The translations under genes were made by a program, and so were the position numbers. From Parabacteroides sp. AM08-6 (GTDB lineage: Bacteria; Bacteroidota; Bacteroidia; Bacteroidales; Tannerellaceae): 64,000 nt of DNA. This document shows, piece after piece, positions 37,572 to 46,750 of the stretch. The stretch is taken from assembly GCF_003473295.1 (NCBI RefSeq), contig NZ_QRMP01000004.1:67318-131317 (forward strand). The letters run 5' to 3'. Under the pieces are notes generated by a model. That model saw only the letters and a program-made list of their open reading frames with translations. It searched no databases and was not told the DNA's origin. Numbering within the stretch: the first letter of the stretch is position 1; each line of letters begins with the position of its first letter.

Positions 37572-39086
37572 TTACCGGTCGTCAATCTTTATTAATTCCT
37601 CAATAAACGTCCGGTCGTTGCTGAGACGAGGTATTTTATGTTGCCCGCCTAATTTCCCTTTACTTTTCAGCCATTCATAAAAGGTACCTTCGCGAGCAAC
37701 AATAATTTTGAGAGGCTGAAGGGATATTTCTTTATAGCGTTTGGCTTCGTAATCGGAATTCAGTCCCTGCAACGTTTTGTCCAACAATGAGGCGAAATCA
37801 TCGACAGAAAGAGGCATCTTTTCAAATTCGATAAACCATTGGTGGTAACCTTTTGCCTTATCCAAAACAAAAAACGGAGCGGCCGTATATTCTTTCACTT
37901 TGGCTCCCGTTTCCCTGCTTACCAAGCTAATCGCTTTATCCGCATTATCCACCATCAGCTCTTCACCAAAAGCATTGATATAGTGTTTGGTACGTCCGGA
38001 TATTACAAATTTATGCGGATACAAAGAAGTGAAACGGACGGTATCCCCAATCAGATAACGCCATAATCCTCCGGAAGTCGTAATGACCATCGCATAGTTT
38101 TTGCCCGTTGTGACCGCTTCCAAAGGAAGCACGGTCGGGTTATCGGAGCCAACCTCGTTCATCGGGATAAATTCGTAAAAGATACCATAATCCGGCATCA
38201 TCAACAAGCTTTGCTCCGCCGGGTCATCCTGCATGCCGAAGAAACCTTCCGAAGCGTTATAGGTTTCCATATAATGCATCTTATCCGACGGGATAAGCGT
38301 CTTATACTGGTCCCGATAAGGCTCGAAACTGATACCTCCGTGAAAAAAGACTTCCAAATTCGGCCACACATCCGTCAGATATTCACATCCGGTTTTCCTC
38401 AACACGGATTTAATCAGCACCAACATCCACGATGGGACACCGGAGAGACTGTTCACATCCTCTTTCCAAGTACTATCTACGATGGCCTTTATCTTACTTT
38501 CCCATTCGTCCATCAGAATAATACGCTTGGCTGGAACCCGTATCAGGTTGACTAATGGATTCAAGTTCTGCAATAATACAGCAGACAAGTCGCCGCAATG
38601 CGACTTGTGATTAATTGGTGAAGGGCTGTGGCTACCACCCAATATCAACCCTTTCCGGGAAAAGAAATTACTTTCAGGATTGTTTCGAAGATAGAGAGCA
38701 ACGGTATCGAAGCCTCCTTTATAATGGCAACCTTTCAATATTTCAGGGGTAACAGGCAGGAATTTACTCTTATCGTTCGTGGTACCGCTACTTTTAGCAT
38801 ACCACTTGACCACCGAAGGCCACAGAATATTCCTTTCCCCGTTAATCATACGCGCGACATAAGGCTTAATGTCGTCATATATCTGCAATGGTACCCGCTC
38901 ACGAAAATCAGCATAGCTACGGATGCTTTTATAATCATACTTCAGACCCCACTCCGTATTTCGTGCGGTCGAAAGGAGGGATTGCAGCTGTTCCCGCTGG
39001 ATACTGTCCGTATCCTGCCCAAACCTTGCAATCTCTTTTTGTCGTGGACGGAAGAGTAGTGATATTGTGTTTGTTAAAATATCCAT
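37572..39086 (-). CDS. GH3 auxin-responsive-promoter-family acyl-adenylating enzyme
   Basis: A protein of about 504 residues of the plant GH3/JAR1-like fold within the acyl-adenylate superfamily. Landmarks are AKSSGTTNDKSKFLPVTPE (ATP-binding Ser/Thr-rich loop, near residue 95), GGISFEPYRDQY, METYNASEGFFGMQDD, TTSGGLWRYLIGDTVRF and ISGRTKHYINAFGEEL. Plant relatives conjugate amino acids to hormones. Bacterial members are common in Bacteroidetes and their substrate is unknown. I chose the ATG at 39086 because it lies just inside a -7 box; a start 12 codons upstream would overlap the promoter. Confidence 0.85.
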   Translation of the reverse strand: MDILTNTISLLFRPRQKEIARFGQDTDSIQREQLQSLLSTARNTEWGLKYDYKSIRSYADFRERVPLQIYDDIKPYVARMINGERNILWPSVVKWYAKSSGTTNDKSKFLPVTPEILKGCHYKGGFDTVALYLRNNPESNFFSRKGLILGGSHSPSPINHKSHCGDLSAVLLQNLNPLVNLIRVPAKRIILMDEWESKIKAIVDSTWKEDVNSLSGVPSWMLVLIKSVLRKTGCEYLTDVWPNLEVFFHGGISFEPYRDQYKTLIPSDKMHYMETYNASEGFFGMQDDPAEQSLLMMPDYGIFYEFIPMNEVGSDNPTVLPLEAVTTGKNYAMVITTSGGLWRYLIGDTVRFTSLYPHKFVISGRTKHYINAFGEELMVDNADKAISLVSRETGAKVKEYTAAPFFVLDKAKGYHQWFIEFEKMPLSVDDFASLLDKTLQGLNSDYEAKRYKEISLQPLKIIVAREGTFYEWLKSKGKLGGQHKIPRLSNDRTFIEELIKIDDR

Positions 39087-39109
39087 GCTCCTTTTAATTG
39101 TATCAAGCA

Positions 39110-39117
39110 CAAAGGTA
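39110..39117 (-). promoter_or_regulatory. -7 box for the GH3-like gene
   Basis: On the minus strand this is TACCTTTG, 23 bases before the ATG at 39086. It is back-to-back with the pfkA promoter. Confidence 0.5.
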
Positions 39118-39136
39118 GGCATTCTCTTTTTATTTA

Positions 39137-39144
39137 TATCTTTG
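39137..39144 (+). promoter_or_regulatory. -7 box for pfkA
   Basis: TATCTTTG, 23 bases before the pfkA ATG. It lies only 20 bases from the divergent -7 box of the GH3-like gene. Confidence 0.55.
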
Positions 39145-39167
39145 CTGTATACATAATTAACATAACG

Positions 39168-40181
39168 ATGAAAATAGGTATCCTTTCTTCAGGTGGCGAT
39201 TGTCCGGGTATTAACGCAACAATCCGGGGCGTAGGTAAAACAGCAATCATGCATTACGGGATGGATGTGATTGGCATCCACAGTGGATTTATCGGACTGT
39301 TAAACAAAGACATTCAGGCTTTCGACGAACGTAGCCTGTCCGGTATCTTGAATCTGGGAGGAACCATTCTCGGTACTTCCCGCGAAAAACCTTTCCGCAA
39401 AATGCTGGCTTCCGGCGAGAGTGAAAAGCCGCAAATTATTCTACAAAATTATGAAGAATTAGGATTGGACTGCCTGGTTTGTATCGGAGGGAACGGTACG
39501 CAAAAGACCGCTGGCATGCTTTCCGCACTCGGAATGAATATTGTCGGTGTTCCCAAAACCATCGATAATGACATCTGGGGTACGGATATCACGTTCGGTT
39601 TCGATACCGCAGTCAATATAGCGACAGAGGCTATCGACCGCCTGCATTCTACAGCCAGTTCGCATAAACGCGTCATGGTCGTTGAAGTGATGGGACATCA
39701 TGCCGGCTGGATAGCTTTATATGCCGGTATGGCGGGAGGTGCCGATGTAATCTTGCTTCCCGAACTGGGCTACGATATGGAAAAAGTGAATGAGACTATC
39801 CTGAACCGAGCCCACCGTGGAAAACCTTATTCTATCGTTGTGGTCGCCGAGGGTATCACAACCCCCGACAAGAAACGTCCTTCCGACTATATCACCCGTG
39901 CCATCGAGGAAGCTACCGGCATCGAATCACGAGACACTGTTTTAGGATATATTCAGCGCGGCGGCAATCCCTCGCCTTTCGACCGTAACTTGGCAACCCG
40001 TTTAGGCGGACATGCCACGGAACTGATAGCAAAAAAACAGTTTGGACGCATGGTCTGTATGAATGGGGAAAAAGTAGAATCCATTCCATTATCGGAAGTA
40101 GCCGGCAAATTGAAATTAGTGACGCCCGATCATGACTTAATCATACAAGGGAAAAGAATGGGAATTTGTTTTGGGAAATAA
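39168..40181 (+). CDS. pfkA: 6-phosphofructokinase
   Basis: A 337-residue phosphofructokinase, the committed step of glycolysis. It has SSGGDCPGINATIRG at the N-terminus, CIGGNGTQKTAG near residue 105, VGVPKTIDNDIWGTD near 125, FGFDTAVNIA, VEVMGHHAGW and LGYIQRGGNPSPFDR. The Gly after the Asn of GGNGT together with the Lys of PKTIDND is the combination found in the ATP-using clade that otherwise looks PPi-like. The first motif has Asn where GGDGS enzymes have Asp. The phosphoryl donor should therefore be treated as open, with ATP favoured. Confidence 0.94.
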   Translation: MKIGILSSGGDCPGINATIRGVGKTAIMHYGMDVIGIHSGFIGLLNKDIQAFDERSLSGILNLGGTILGTSREKPFRKMLASGESEKPQIILQNYEELGLDCLVCIGGNGTQKTAGMLSALGMNIVGVPKTIDNDIWGTDITFGFDTAVNIATEAIDRLHSTASSHKRVMVVEVMGHHAGWIALYAGMAGGADVILLPELGYDMEKVNETILNRAHRGKPYSIVVVAEGITTPDKKRPSDYITRAIEEATGIESRDTVLGYIQRGGNPSPFDRNLATRLGGHATELIAKKQFGRMVCMNGEKVESIPLSEVAGKLKLVTPDHDLIIQGKRMGICFGK

Positions 40182-40193
40182 AGAAGCCGGATA

Positions 40194-41075
40194 TTAATTT
40201 CCCACAGTAGAAACAGATTCTACTTCGACTGTTTCTTGCTCACTGTCCCCTGCAACTTCTTCGGGCAGCTCTTCAAACTCATGCCCGGCTGTGCTTTCGT
40301 CGGTTTGCTTCTTTTTAAGTTCCGATACAAACTGTTGGAATTCTCTATCCGTACGCAGCTTCTTAATAGCCATCCTGGCTGCATTTTGTTGCGATTCTTT
40401 CTTTGAATATCCGATACCCACGCCAATCTGCGTATCCGAAAGAATAATTCCGGTTTGAAACACAGGATTGCCTTCGTTATCCACAAATGACTCTATCAAA
40501 TCGAACGAAATTTCAAGTTTATTCTTCTGGCTCCACTCGATTAGATTCGATTTAAAGTTCACTTCCTTACGGGCAATCGTTTCCAGATTGATATGCTGCC
40601 TGATAATAACATCCTGCACAAACTTATAGCAAGTCTTATACCCTTGGTCCAGATAAATAGCACCAATCAATGCTTCCAAAGCATTCCCGTACAGGTGGTT
40701 ATTGTGTGAAGTCAATTTTGCGGAATAAACAACCATTTTATCTAACCCCAACTCCACTGCAATACCATTCAAAGTTTCACGCTGTACTATTTTGGAACGG
40801 GTATTGGTCAGAAAGCCCTCCCGTTTATTTTGAAAACATTTATACACAATATCAGCGACGACAGCATCCAATATCGCATCACCCAAGAATTCCAACCGTT
40901 CATTATTCAACCATTTTCCGTCGCCATTCTCCACTGAAGAAGATTTATGCAGAAAAGCCTGTTCGTACAGATGGATATTATCAGGATAAAAATTCAGTAT
41001 TTTATATAAAGAAGAATAAGGCTCCTTATTTTTATTCTTCAGGAGCCTTATCCATTTGTATAGCTGTGTAAACAC
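40194..41075 (-). CDS. rnc: Ribonuclease III
   Basis: A 293-residue double-strand-specific RNase for rRNA and mRNA processing. It has NNERLEFLGDAILDAVV (catalytic signature) near residue 57 and EALIGAIYLDQGY near 133. A dsRNA-binding domain covers about 170-245 (GIGYSKKESQQNAARMAIKKL). About 35 extra residues at the C-terminus are strongly acidic (EFEELPEEVAGDSEQETVEVES), longer than the usual 225-250-residue enzyme. It follows fabF by one base in an acpP-fabF-rnc operon, a standard Bacteroidetes order. Confidence 0.96.
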   Translation of the reverse strand: MFTQLYKWIRLLKNKNKEPYSSLYKILNFYPDNIHLYEQAFLHKSSSVENGDGKWLNNERLEFLGDAILDAVVADIVYKCFQNKREGFLTNTRSKIVQRETLNGIAVELGLDKMVVYSAKLTSHNNHLYGNALEALIGAIYLDQGYKTCYKFVQDVIIRQHINLETIARKEVNFKSNLIEWSQKNKLEISFDLIESFVDNEGNPVFQTGIILSDTQIGVGIGYSKKESQQNAARMAIKKLRTDREFQQFVSELKKKQTDESTAGHEFEELPEEVAGDSEQETVEVESVSTVGN

Positions 41076-41076
41076 G

Positions 41077-42342
41077 TTACTTCACAAATTTTTTTACGAT
41101 TGCACAAGCATTATGACCACCAAACCCGAAGGTATTCGACAGTGCAGCCCGTACTTCTCTTTTTTGAGCTTTATTGAATGTAAAATTCAGTTTATAATCG
41201 ATTTCCGGATCATCATCACCTTCTGCGTGATTAATAGTCGGAGGAATGATACCATTCTGTATAGCCATAATGCAAAGCATTACCTCTATGGCTCCGGCTG
41301 CGCCCAACAAATGTCCGGTCATAGACTTTGTAGAACTGATATTCAGATTGTAAGCACTATCTCCGAATACTTCTTTGATTGCTTTTACTTCTGAAATATC
41401 ACCTACCGGAGTGGATGTTCCGTGAACATTGATATAATCAATATCTTCCGGATTCATTTCTGCATCTTCCAATGCATTGCGCATAACCAACATAGCTCCC
41501 AGTCCTTCCGGATGAGAAGCCGTCAGGTGGTATGCATCGGCAGACATTCCGGTTCCGGCAATTTCGCAATATATTTTAGCTCCACGCGCCAAAGCGTGTT
41601 CCATTTCTTCCAATACCAAGCAAGCTCCACCTTCTCCCATTACGAATCCGTCACGACTGGCACTAAACGGACGAGAGGCTGTTTCAGGTGAATCATTGCG
41701 CGTAGACAGTGCATTCATCGAATTGAATCCACCGACACCCGATTCTGATATAGCGGCTTCCGCACCACCTGTAACAATAACGTTCGCTTTTCCCAAACGA
41801 ATATAGTTGAACGCATCACTAATCGCATTAGTAGAAGAAGCACAAGCCGAAACCGTAGCGAAATTCGGACCATGAAATCCATAAAGCATGGAAATATGTC
41901 CGGCCGCGATATCTGAAATCATTTTCGGAATAAAGAACGGATTGAATTTCGGACCGATTGTGTCTTTCGTTTTTGCATATCCTAATACTTCTTCGTCGAA
42001 TGTTTTGATACCACCGATACCGGAGGCGAAAATAACGCCGATACGGTTTTTATCTTCCTTGTCCAAATCCATGGCAGAGTCGGCAATCGCTTGTTTTGCG
42101 GCATTAATTGCGAATAAACTATAGCGATCACACTTACGGGCTTCTTTACGATCCATCATTTTCAAAGGATCGAAGTCTTTTACCTCGCACGCAAATTGTG
42201 TCTTGAATTTGGAGGCATCAAACTGAGTAATAGGCCCAGCTCCACTCTTTCCATTGATAATACCTTCCCAGGTTTCCGGGAGGGTATTACCAAGAGGAGT
42301 AATGGCACCCAGACCTGTTACTACAACTCTTTTTAATTCCAT
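41077..42342 (-). CDS. fabF: 3-oxoacyl-[acyl-carrier-protein] synthase II
   Basis: A 421-residue condensing enzyme for fatty-acid elongation. The nucleophile is Cys167 in TVSACASSTNA. The two catalytic histidines are in VHGTSTPVGD and SMTGHLLGAAGAIE. The C-terminal NTFGFGGHNAC is typical. It follows acpP by 21 bases. Confidence 0.98.
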   Translation of the reverse strand: MELKRVVVTGLGAITPLGNTLPETWEGIINGKSGAGPITQFDASKFKTQFACEVKDFDPLKMMDRKEARKCDRYSLFAINAAKQAIADSAMDLDKEDKNRIGVIFASGIGGIKTFDEEVLGYAKTKDTIGPKFNPFFIPKMISDIAAGHISMLYGFHGPNFATVSACASSTNAISDAFNYIRLGKANVIVTGGAEAAISESGVGGFNSMNALSTRNDSPETASRPFSASRDGFVMGEGGACLVLEEMEHALARGAKIYCEIAGTGMSADAYHLTASHPEGLGAMLVMRNALEDAEMNPEDIDYINVHGTSTPVGDISEVKAIKEVFGDSAYNLNISSTKSMTGHLLGAAGAIEVMLCIMAIQNGIIPPTINHAEGDDDPEIDYKLNFTFNKAQKREVRAALSNTFGFGGHNACAIVKKFVK

Positions 42343-42363
42343 ACCTTTAATTAAAAGGATTGA

Positions 42364-42600
42364 TTACTTCGCGTTTGCTTCGATGTAAGCGATAGCATCA
42401 CCTACAGTTGTAATCTTTTCTGCTTGATCATCAGGAATTGAGATTCCGAATTCTTTTTCAAATTCCATAATCAATTCTACCGTGTCAAGAGAGTCTGCTC
42501 CCAGATCGTTAGTAAAGCTTGCTTCGTTTGTAACTTCTGTTTTCTCAACGCTCAGTTTGTCAACGATGATATCCTTTACTCTTTCAGCAACTTCAGACAT
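42364..42600 (-). CDS. acpP: Acyl carrier protein
   Basis: A 78-residue acidic four-helix carrier. Ser37 in [10 protein letters not shown] receives the phosphopantetheine arm; [17 protein letters not shown] is the usual helix III region. It leads the acpP-fabF-rnc operon. Confidence 0.98.
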   Translation of the reverse strand: MSEVAERVKDIIVDKLSVEKTEVTNEASFTNDLGADSLDTVELIMEFEKEFGISIPDDQAEKITTVGDAIAYIEANAK

Positions 42601-42682
42601 AACTTTTTCAATTTAGATTAATAAATACGAATATACTTTTTAAATTTGCAGTGCAAAGAAAAGAATTTTTTATGTTACAAAA

Positions 42683-42690
42683 CAAATTTA
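42683..42690 (-). promoter_or_regulatory. Possible -7 box for acpP
   Basis: On the minus strand this is TAAATTTG, matching TAnnTTTG, 82 bases before the acpP start. The AT-rich context makes chance matches likely. Confidence 0.3.
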
Positions 42691-42754
42691 ATAAGCTAAA
42701 AATGCGGAAAACTGCACATTTTTTCTTTTCGTGTGCACTAAAACATAGAAAAAT

Positions 42755-43318
42755 ATGAAAAACGTAGCAATTTTTGCCTCCGGGTCGGGTACGAATGCCG
42801 AAAATATCACCCGATATTTCTCTCAAAGTGAAAGTATTAAAGTTGCAGTTGTTTTGTCAAACAACAAGAATGTCGGTGTGCATGACCGCGTAAACAAATT
42901 AGGGGTTCCTTCGTTCGTCTTTTCGCGTGAAGAATTTGTGGAAGGAACAGTTGTTCTTGCAAAACTTGCCGAATATCGTACAGACCTGATTGTTCTTGCC
43001 GGTTTTATGAACAAAATATCCGACGCATTACTAAAAGCTTATCCCGGAAAAATAATCAACATCCATCCGGCTTTACTGCCCAAACATGGCGGGAAAGGGA
43101 TGTATGGCATGCATGTACACGAAGCGGTAGTTGCCGCCGGAGAAAAAGAGTCGGGCATCACCATCCATTATGTCAATGAGAATTATGACGAAGGAACCAC
43201 TATTTTCCAAGCCAAATGTCCGGTATTACCGACTGATACGCCCGAGGAGGTAGCTGCCAAAGTTCATGCACTGGAATACGCGCATTACCCGCATGTCATT
43301 GAAGAGTTGCTGAAATAA
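42755..43318 (+). CDS. purN: Phosphoribosylglycinamide formyltransferase
   Basis: A 187-residue folate-dependent GAR transformylase of purine synthesis. It has IFASGSGTNAENI at the N-terminus, VLAGFMNKI, IINIHPALLPKHGGKGMYG with the catalytic Asn-His pair, and GITIHYVNENYDEGTTI with the catalytic Asp. Length is normal. It is divergent from acpP and ends six bases from the convergent MFS gene. Confidence 0.97.
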   Translation: MKNVAIFASGSGTNAENITRYFSQSESIKVAVVLSNNKNVGVHDRVNKLGVPSFVFSREEFVEGTVVLAKLAEYRTDLIVLAGFMNKISDALLKAYPGKIINIHPALLPKHGGKGMYGMHVHEAVVAAGEKESGITIHYVNENYDEGTTIFQAKCPVLPTDTPEEVAAKVHALEYAHYPHVIEELLK

Positions 43319-43323
43319 ACAGC

Positions 43324-44523
43324 CTACCGCAATTTATATCTGTTAAAGTGAGGTCCTGCTTTGACCAGAAAGAAGACAGCAGACAGTACGGTCAGGCAGG
43401 CTCCGAACAGGTAAGCATAATCAAACCCACCGAACGCCTGTGCAATACTTCCTCCAATCATCAATCCGATACCGATACCGACATCCCAACTGGTCAGGTA
43501 AGTAGAGGTAGCTGTTCCACGCTGACTATTAGGAGCCAGATTGACGAACAACGTATTGAAGGCCGGAAACATGGTTCCGAAAGCCACACCTTGCGAAAGC
43601 GCGATTCCTATATATAAATAAGAAGTGAAAACCGGATTCCATTGCATCAACCTATCCAATGAAGCCAAGACAAAAAAACTGAGGCTGGCCAGACACATGC
43701 CAAGAGAAATAACCAACGTAATCCGCCCTTTATCGACTTGCCGCCCGGAGAACAGACGGGAGACTGCCAGCCCGATTGCCATAAATGTAAAATACAAACC
43801 GGAATTGACAGAAATACCGATATCTTGTGCATACATGGCTACATAAGTCGTTGTCATGCCATACGGAATAGAGAGCAACAGCAAGGAAATCCCCGCCCAA
43901 GTCCCTTTCACTAAGAAAAAACGGTCTAACGAAACCGGCTCTCTTTTTACCGGCTGCTTATAAGGAGTCTTCACAAGAAAAGCCATGATAAAACCGAGGA
44001 AACAGGAAATCAGCGAACAGGAAAATATCGTTTCATACGAACAACTCCCCCGCATAAACAAACCAATCATCGGTCCGAAACTCATCGCCAGGTTATTGGC
44101 CAGACCGTAATAGCCCAATCCCTCGCCGCGCCTGGACGACGGCAGGATATCAATCACAATGGTATTCCCCGAAACCGTCACCATCCCAAAAGCGAACCCA
44201 TGCAAGATACGCAAAATGATAAAAATACTTAGCACGCTTGCCACCATATAGCCGGCAAAAATAACCATAAAGACAGCATACGCCACCAAATACAAAGGAC
44301 GGCGCGCAAACGTATCCAGCAAATAGCCCGAAAAAGGACGGATACAAAGGCAAGCGATTGTGTAGCACGATAATATAAAACCAATCATCGAATTGTCTGT
44401 CATGAACCGTTCTCTCAGATAAAATGGCAAAACCGGCAATATCAGATAGAAAGCAAAAAACAACAAGAAGTTGGCTGCCAATATATAGCAGAAGCCGGGT
44501 GATACGAGTTTGTCCTTAGTCAT
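43324..44523 (-). CDS. Major facilitator superfamily transporter
   Basis: A 399-residue protein with 12 predicted membrane segments. The loop 2-3 motif GYLLDTFARRPL and the loop 8-9 GRQVDKGR are MFS signatures, and SSRRGEGLGYYGLANNLAMSFGP fits a drug/metabolite efflux subgroup. The substrate cannot be read from sequence. It lies 20 bases after pdxB on the same strand and is probably co-transcribed. Confidence 0.9.
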   Translation of the reverse strand: MTKDKLVSPGFCYILAANFLLFFAFYLILPVLPFYLRERFMTDNSMIGFILSCYTIACLCIRPFSGYLLDTFARRPLYLVAYAVFMVIFAGYMVASVLSIFIILRILHGFAFGMVTVSGNTIVIDILPSSRRGEGLGYYGLANNLAMSFGPMIGLFMRGSCSYETIFSCSLISCFLGFIMAFLVKTPYKQPVKREPVSLDRFFLVKGTWAGISLLLLSIPYGMTTTYVAMYAQDIGISVNSGLYFTFMAIGLAVSRLFSGRQVDKGRITLVISLGMCLASLSFFVLASLDRLMQWNPVFTSYLYIGIALSQGVAFGTMFPAFNTLFVNLAPNSQRGTATSTYLTSWDVGIGIGLMIGGSIAQAFGGFDYAYLFGACLTVLSAVFFLVKAGPHFNRYKLR

Positions 44524-44543
44524 AAATTTTCCGATATCCGTTA

Positions 44544-45653
44544 TTAATAGAGTTGAAAACCGAGATTTTTTAATAAAGCACCCTCTGCCACAGTCGCGTT
44601 CCTGGCTGTATAAGCAGCATATTCCCGTGGATGATGATAATTTGAACGAAACTCTTCAAACTTTCCGGGCGTTTCCCGCAGAGCGGCATCCACAATAAGG
44701 GGATTGAAGCTTGCCAAAATCGCCCGTTCGACACGATAGTCCGGGAAATGCTCCAAATCTATCACCGGAGTAGCCGGCGCGGGAGGTACGACCTCTCCTT
44801 TCTTTTCTATTTTGACATGAAAGAATGTTTCAATATTCTCAAGGCACATACGAGTTCCATTCGCCTTTCCGTCTGCCGAAAAGCCGGCGATATGCGGAGT
44901 TGCGATAGCCGCAATATCCAATAATTCCCGGTCGATATTCGGTTCGTTTTCCCAACAATCGATAATTAATTCACCGATTATCCCCTCTTTCTTTGCTTTC
45001 AACAAGGCGGACGTATCATGAACAGCACCACGGGAAGCATTGATAAACCAAGGATTTTTCTTCAACTTTCTAAAAAAGTCTTCATTTGCCAAATGAAAGG
45101 TAGCAAAACGTCCAGCCCGGGTCAAAGGTGTATGAAAAGTAATAATATCAGCCCGTTCGGCGATGGCATCCAATGAAATGAATCCCTCATTCCCCTCTGC
45201 TTCAGCGCGGGGCGGGTCGTTTCGCAATACATGCATACCATAAGCCACGCAAAGCTTTTCCACTTCTTTCCCGACATGCCCGACTCCGACGATACCGATT
45301 GTCTTTCCTTGCAGGGACTCATTTCTGCGCATACCTACCACAACAAGCGAAGCCAACACATATTGGGCTACAGAGACGGCATTGCAACCCGGTGCATTTT
45401 TCCAAGTGATGCCTGCCTCATCGCAATACAACGTATCTATATGGTCGAAACCGATGGTCGCACTTGTTATCAGCCTGACGCGACTTCCTTCCAGCAAATG
45501 CCGTGTACATTTATCTATACTCCGAACAATCAGGGCATCTGCATCATGGATATTCTCCGGGGTAAACGCACTCGCATTCAGATATTTCACATCTGCAACC
45601 GATTCTGCAATTCCTTTCAGGTAAGGGACAGTGTTGTCAGCTACTATTTTCAT
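44544..45653 (-). CDS. pdxB: 4-phosphoerythronate dehydrogenase
   Basis: A D-2-hydroxyacid dehydrogenase of about 369 residues for pyridoxal-phosphate synthesis. The N-terminus MKIVADNTVPYLKG and ATIGFDHID are PdxB-like, GIVGVGHVGKEVEKLC binds NAD, and FHTPLTRAGRFATFHL is a PdxB hallmark. ATPHIAGFSADGKANGT supplies the catalytic His. The C-terminal PdxB dimerisation region is present. The start at 45653 gives the family N-terminus and follows a -7 box; nine upstream codons are probably untranslated. Confidence 0.94.
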   Translation of the reverse strand: MKIVADNTVPYLKGIAESVADVKYLNASAFTPENIHDADALIVRSIDKCTRHLLEGSRVRLITSATIGFDHIDTLYCDEAGITWKNAPGCNAVSVAQYVLASLVVVGMRRNESLQGKTIGIVGVGHVGKEVEKLCVAYGMHVLRNDPPRAEAEGNEGFISLDAIAERADIITFHTPLTRAGRFATFHLANEDFFRKLKKNPWFINASRGAVHDTSALLKAKKEGIIGELIIDCWENEPNIDRELLDIAAIATPHIAGFSADGKANGTRMCLENIETFFHVKIEKKGEVVPPAPATPVIDLEHFPDYRVERAILASFNPLIVDAALRETPGKFEEFRSNYHHPREYAAYTARNATVAEGALLKNLGFQLY

Positions 45654-45677
45654 CTTACGACTCACTTTTAGAGGAGG

Positions 45678-45685
45678 CAAAGATA
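45678..45685 (-). promoter_or_regulatory. -7 box for pdxB
   Basis: TATCTTTG on the minus strand, 24 bases before the ATG at 45653. It lies between the ExoX-C-like gene stop and pdxB. Confidence 0.5.
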
Positions 45686-45697
45686 GCAGTTATTCCG

Positions 45698-46576
45698 TCA
45701 GGTCTCCCTATTATTTAGAGAACCTTTGTTGAATTTTATATAATTTAAACGGGTATAACAAATACCCCGGTTTTCATACGTGCCGGAAATACGTGCCGAA
45801 GCGATATGCAGAACTTCACCGGGTTGGAAAGCATGTTCCAGCGAAGGTAGCCTGCCGGAAACCAAGCTGGGAGTGCTGGACGAAAAAGCGAGATTTACCA
45901 GATTCCCGTTCGCATCCACGGCAGTCAGCCGCTGACGGACATAAAACAAAGGCGTTGTTCCGCTAAGTTCCGTTTTATAGGGGTCATCCTCCAAACGAAC
46001 GCGAAGTACTTTCAGAGTCAAGTTCGTCAGTTTCTCCCCCTTCACCCCCAAATAACGGCTGAGCGGCTGGGTACGCCTTCTTTTTCCCGACATTTTATCC
46101 AGGTAAATCGTATTATAGGCCTGAGCCATCTTAACAAAACGTTCCTGCTTCGGTATCCTTGCCGTGAATTTAAAAGCAATCCAATTCACATAGGAAGGGT
46201 CTATCCGTAACACCTCATACAAGAAATGTCCGCGATATTTACCGAAAGAGACCAAGTCGTCACCGTTGTGCGACATTCTTTTCTCATTATATTGGGTGAC
46301 AAGCACCTGCCGGTTTACATACCAGAGTACAGAAGTGGCAATCCGGAGGGAAGAGACAATATCGGGTTTTAAATCTTCAATAAACAAAATATTCCTCCGT
46401 TCGAGGAAAGGGGTATAAAACCAAAGGCTGTAATCAGGATGTCCCTCCCGGGGAAGGACTATCAAATAACATCCGGCTTCCTTGTAGGAAGTCCTGTTCC
46501 GGTTGTACGCATTCAACTTCTCATACAGAAGGTTTTGTTCTGCTTCTGTGATATCAGGTAATCTCGGATTTGCCAT
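45698..46576 (-). CDS. Protein with ExoX-like C-terminal domain
   Basis: A 292-residue protein of unknown function. Residues about 110-150 (DLVSFGKYRGHFLYEVLRIDPSYVNWIAFKF in the sequence, core motif FGKYRG...DPSYVNW) match the small domain found at the C-terminus of exodeoxyribonuclease X and DUF3820-type proteins. No DEDD exonuclease domain is present. The last 130 residues are beta-rich with a possible OB-like layout. A near-perfect AAGGAGGTAAT ribosome site precedes the ATG. It stands 44 bases upstream of the pdxB start. A nucleic-acid role is likely but unproven. Confidence 0.7.
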   Translation of the reverse strand: MANPRLPDITEAEQNLLYEKLNAYNRNRTSYKEAGCYLIVLPREGHPDYSLWFYTPFLERRNILFIEDLKPDIVSSLRIATSVLWYVNRQVLVTQYNEKRMSHNGDDLVSFGKYRGHFLYEVLRIDPSYVNWIAFKFTARIPKQERFVKMAQAYNTIYLDKMSGKRRRTQPLSRYLGVKGEKLTNLTLKVLRVRLEDDPYKTELSGTTPLFYVRQRLTAVDANGNLVNLAFSSSTPSLVSGRLPSLEHAFQPGEVLHIASARISGTYENRGICYTRLNYIKFNKGSLNNRET

Positions 46577-46595
46577 ATTATTACCTCCTTTTCGT

Positions 46596-46603
46596 CAAAT
46601 ATA
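46596..46603 (-). promoter_or_regulatory. -7 box for the ExoX-C-like gene
   Basis: On the minus strand this is TATATTTG, 19 bases before the ATG, overlapping the region of a strong ribosome site. Confidence 0.5.
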
Positions 46604-46701
46604 CAAAAAAGGTGGGAAATACGCAAAAGATACCGTACTTTTATCCGGATGATTAGTATCTTTTTTCAATTTTCACCCAAGCAAATTTCCTTTCCATTCT
46701 C

Positions 46702-46741
46702 ATTGAAATCAAAAACAACAATTGTATACTTTGATTTCAAT
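46702..46741. repeat. 12-bp perfect inverted repeat (left of pair)
   Basis: ATTGAAATCAAA (46702-46713) is the exact reverse complement of TTTGATTTCAAT (46730-46741), with a 16-base spacer. It is immediately followed by a second inverted repeat. Confidence 0.9.
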
Positions 46742-46750
46742 AATTGTTAT

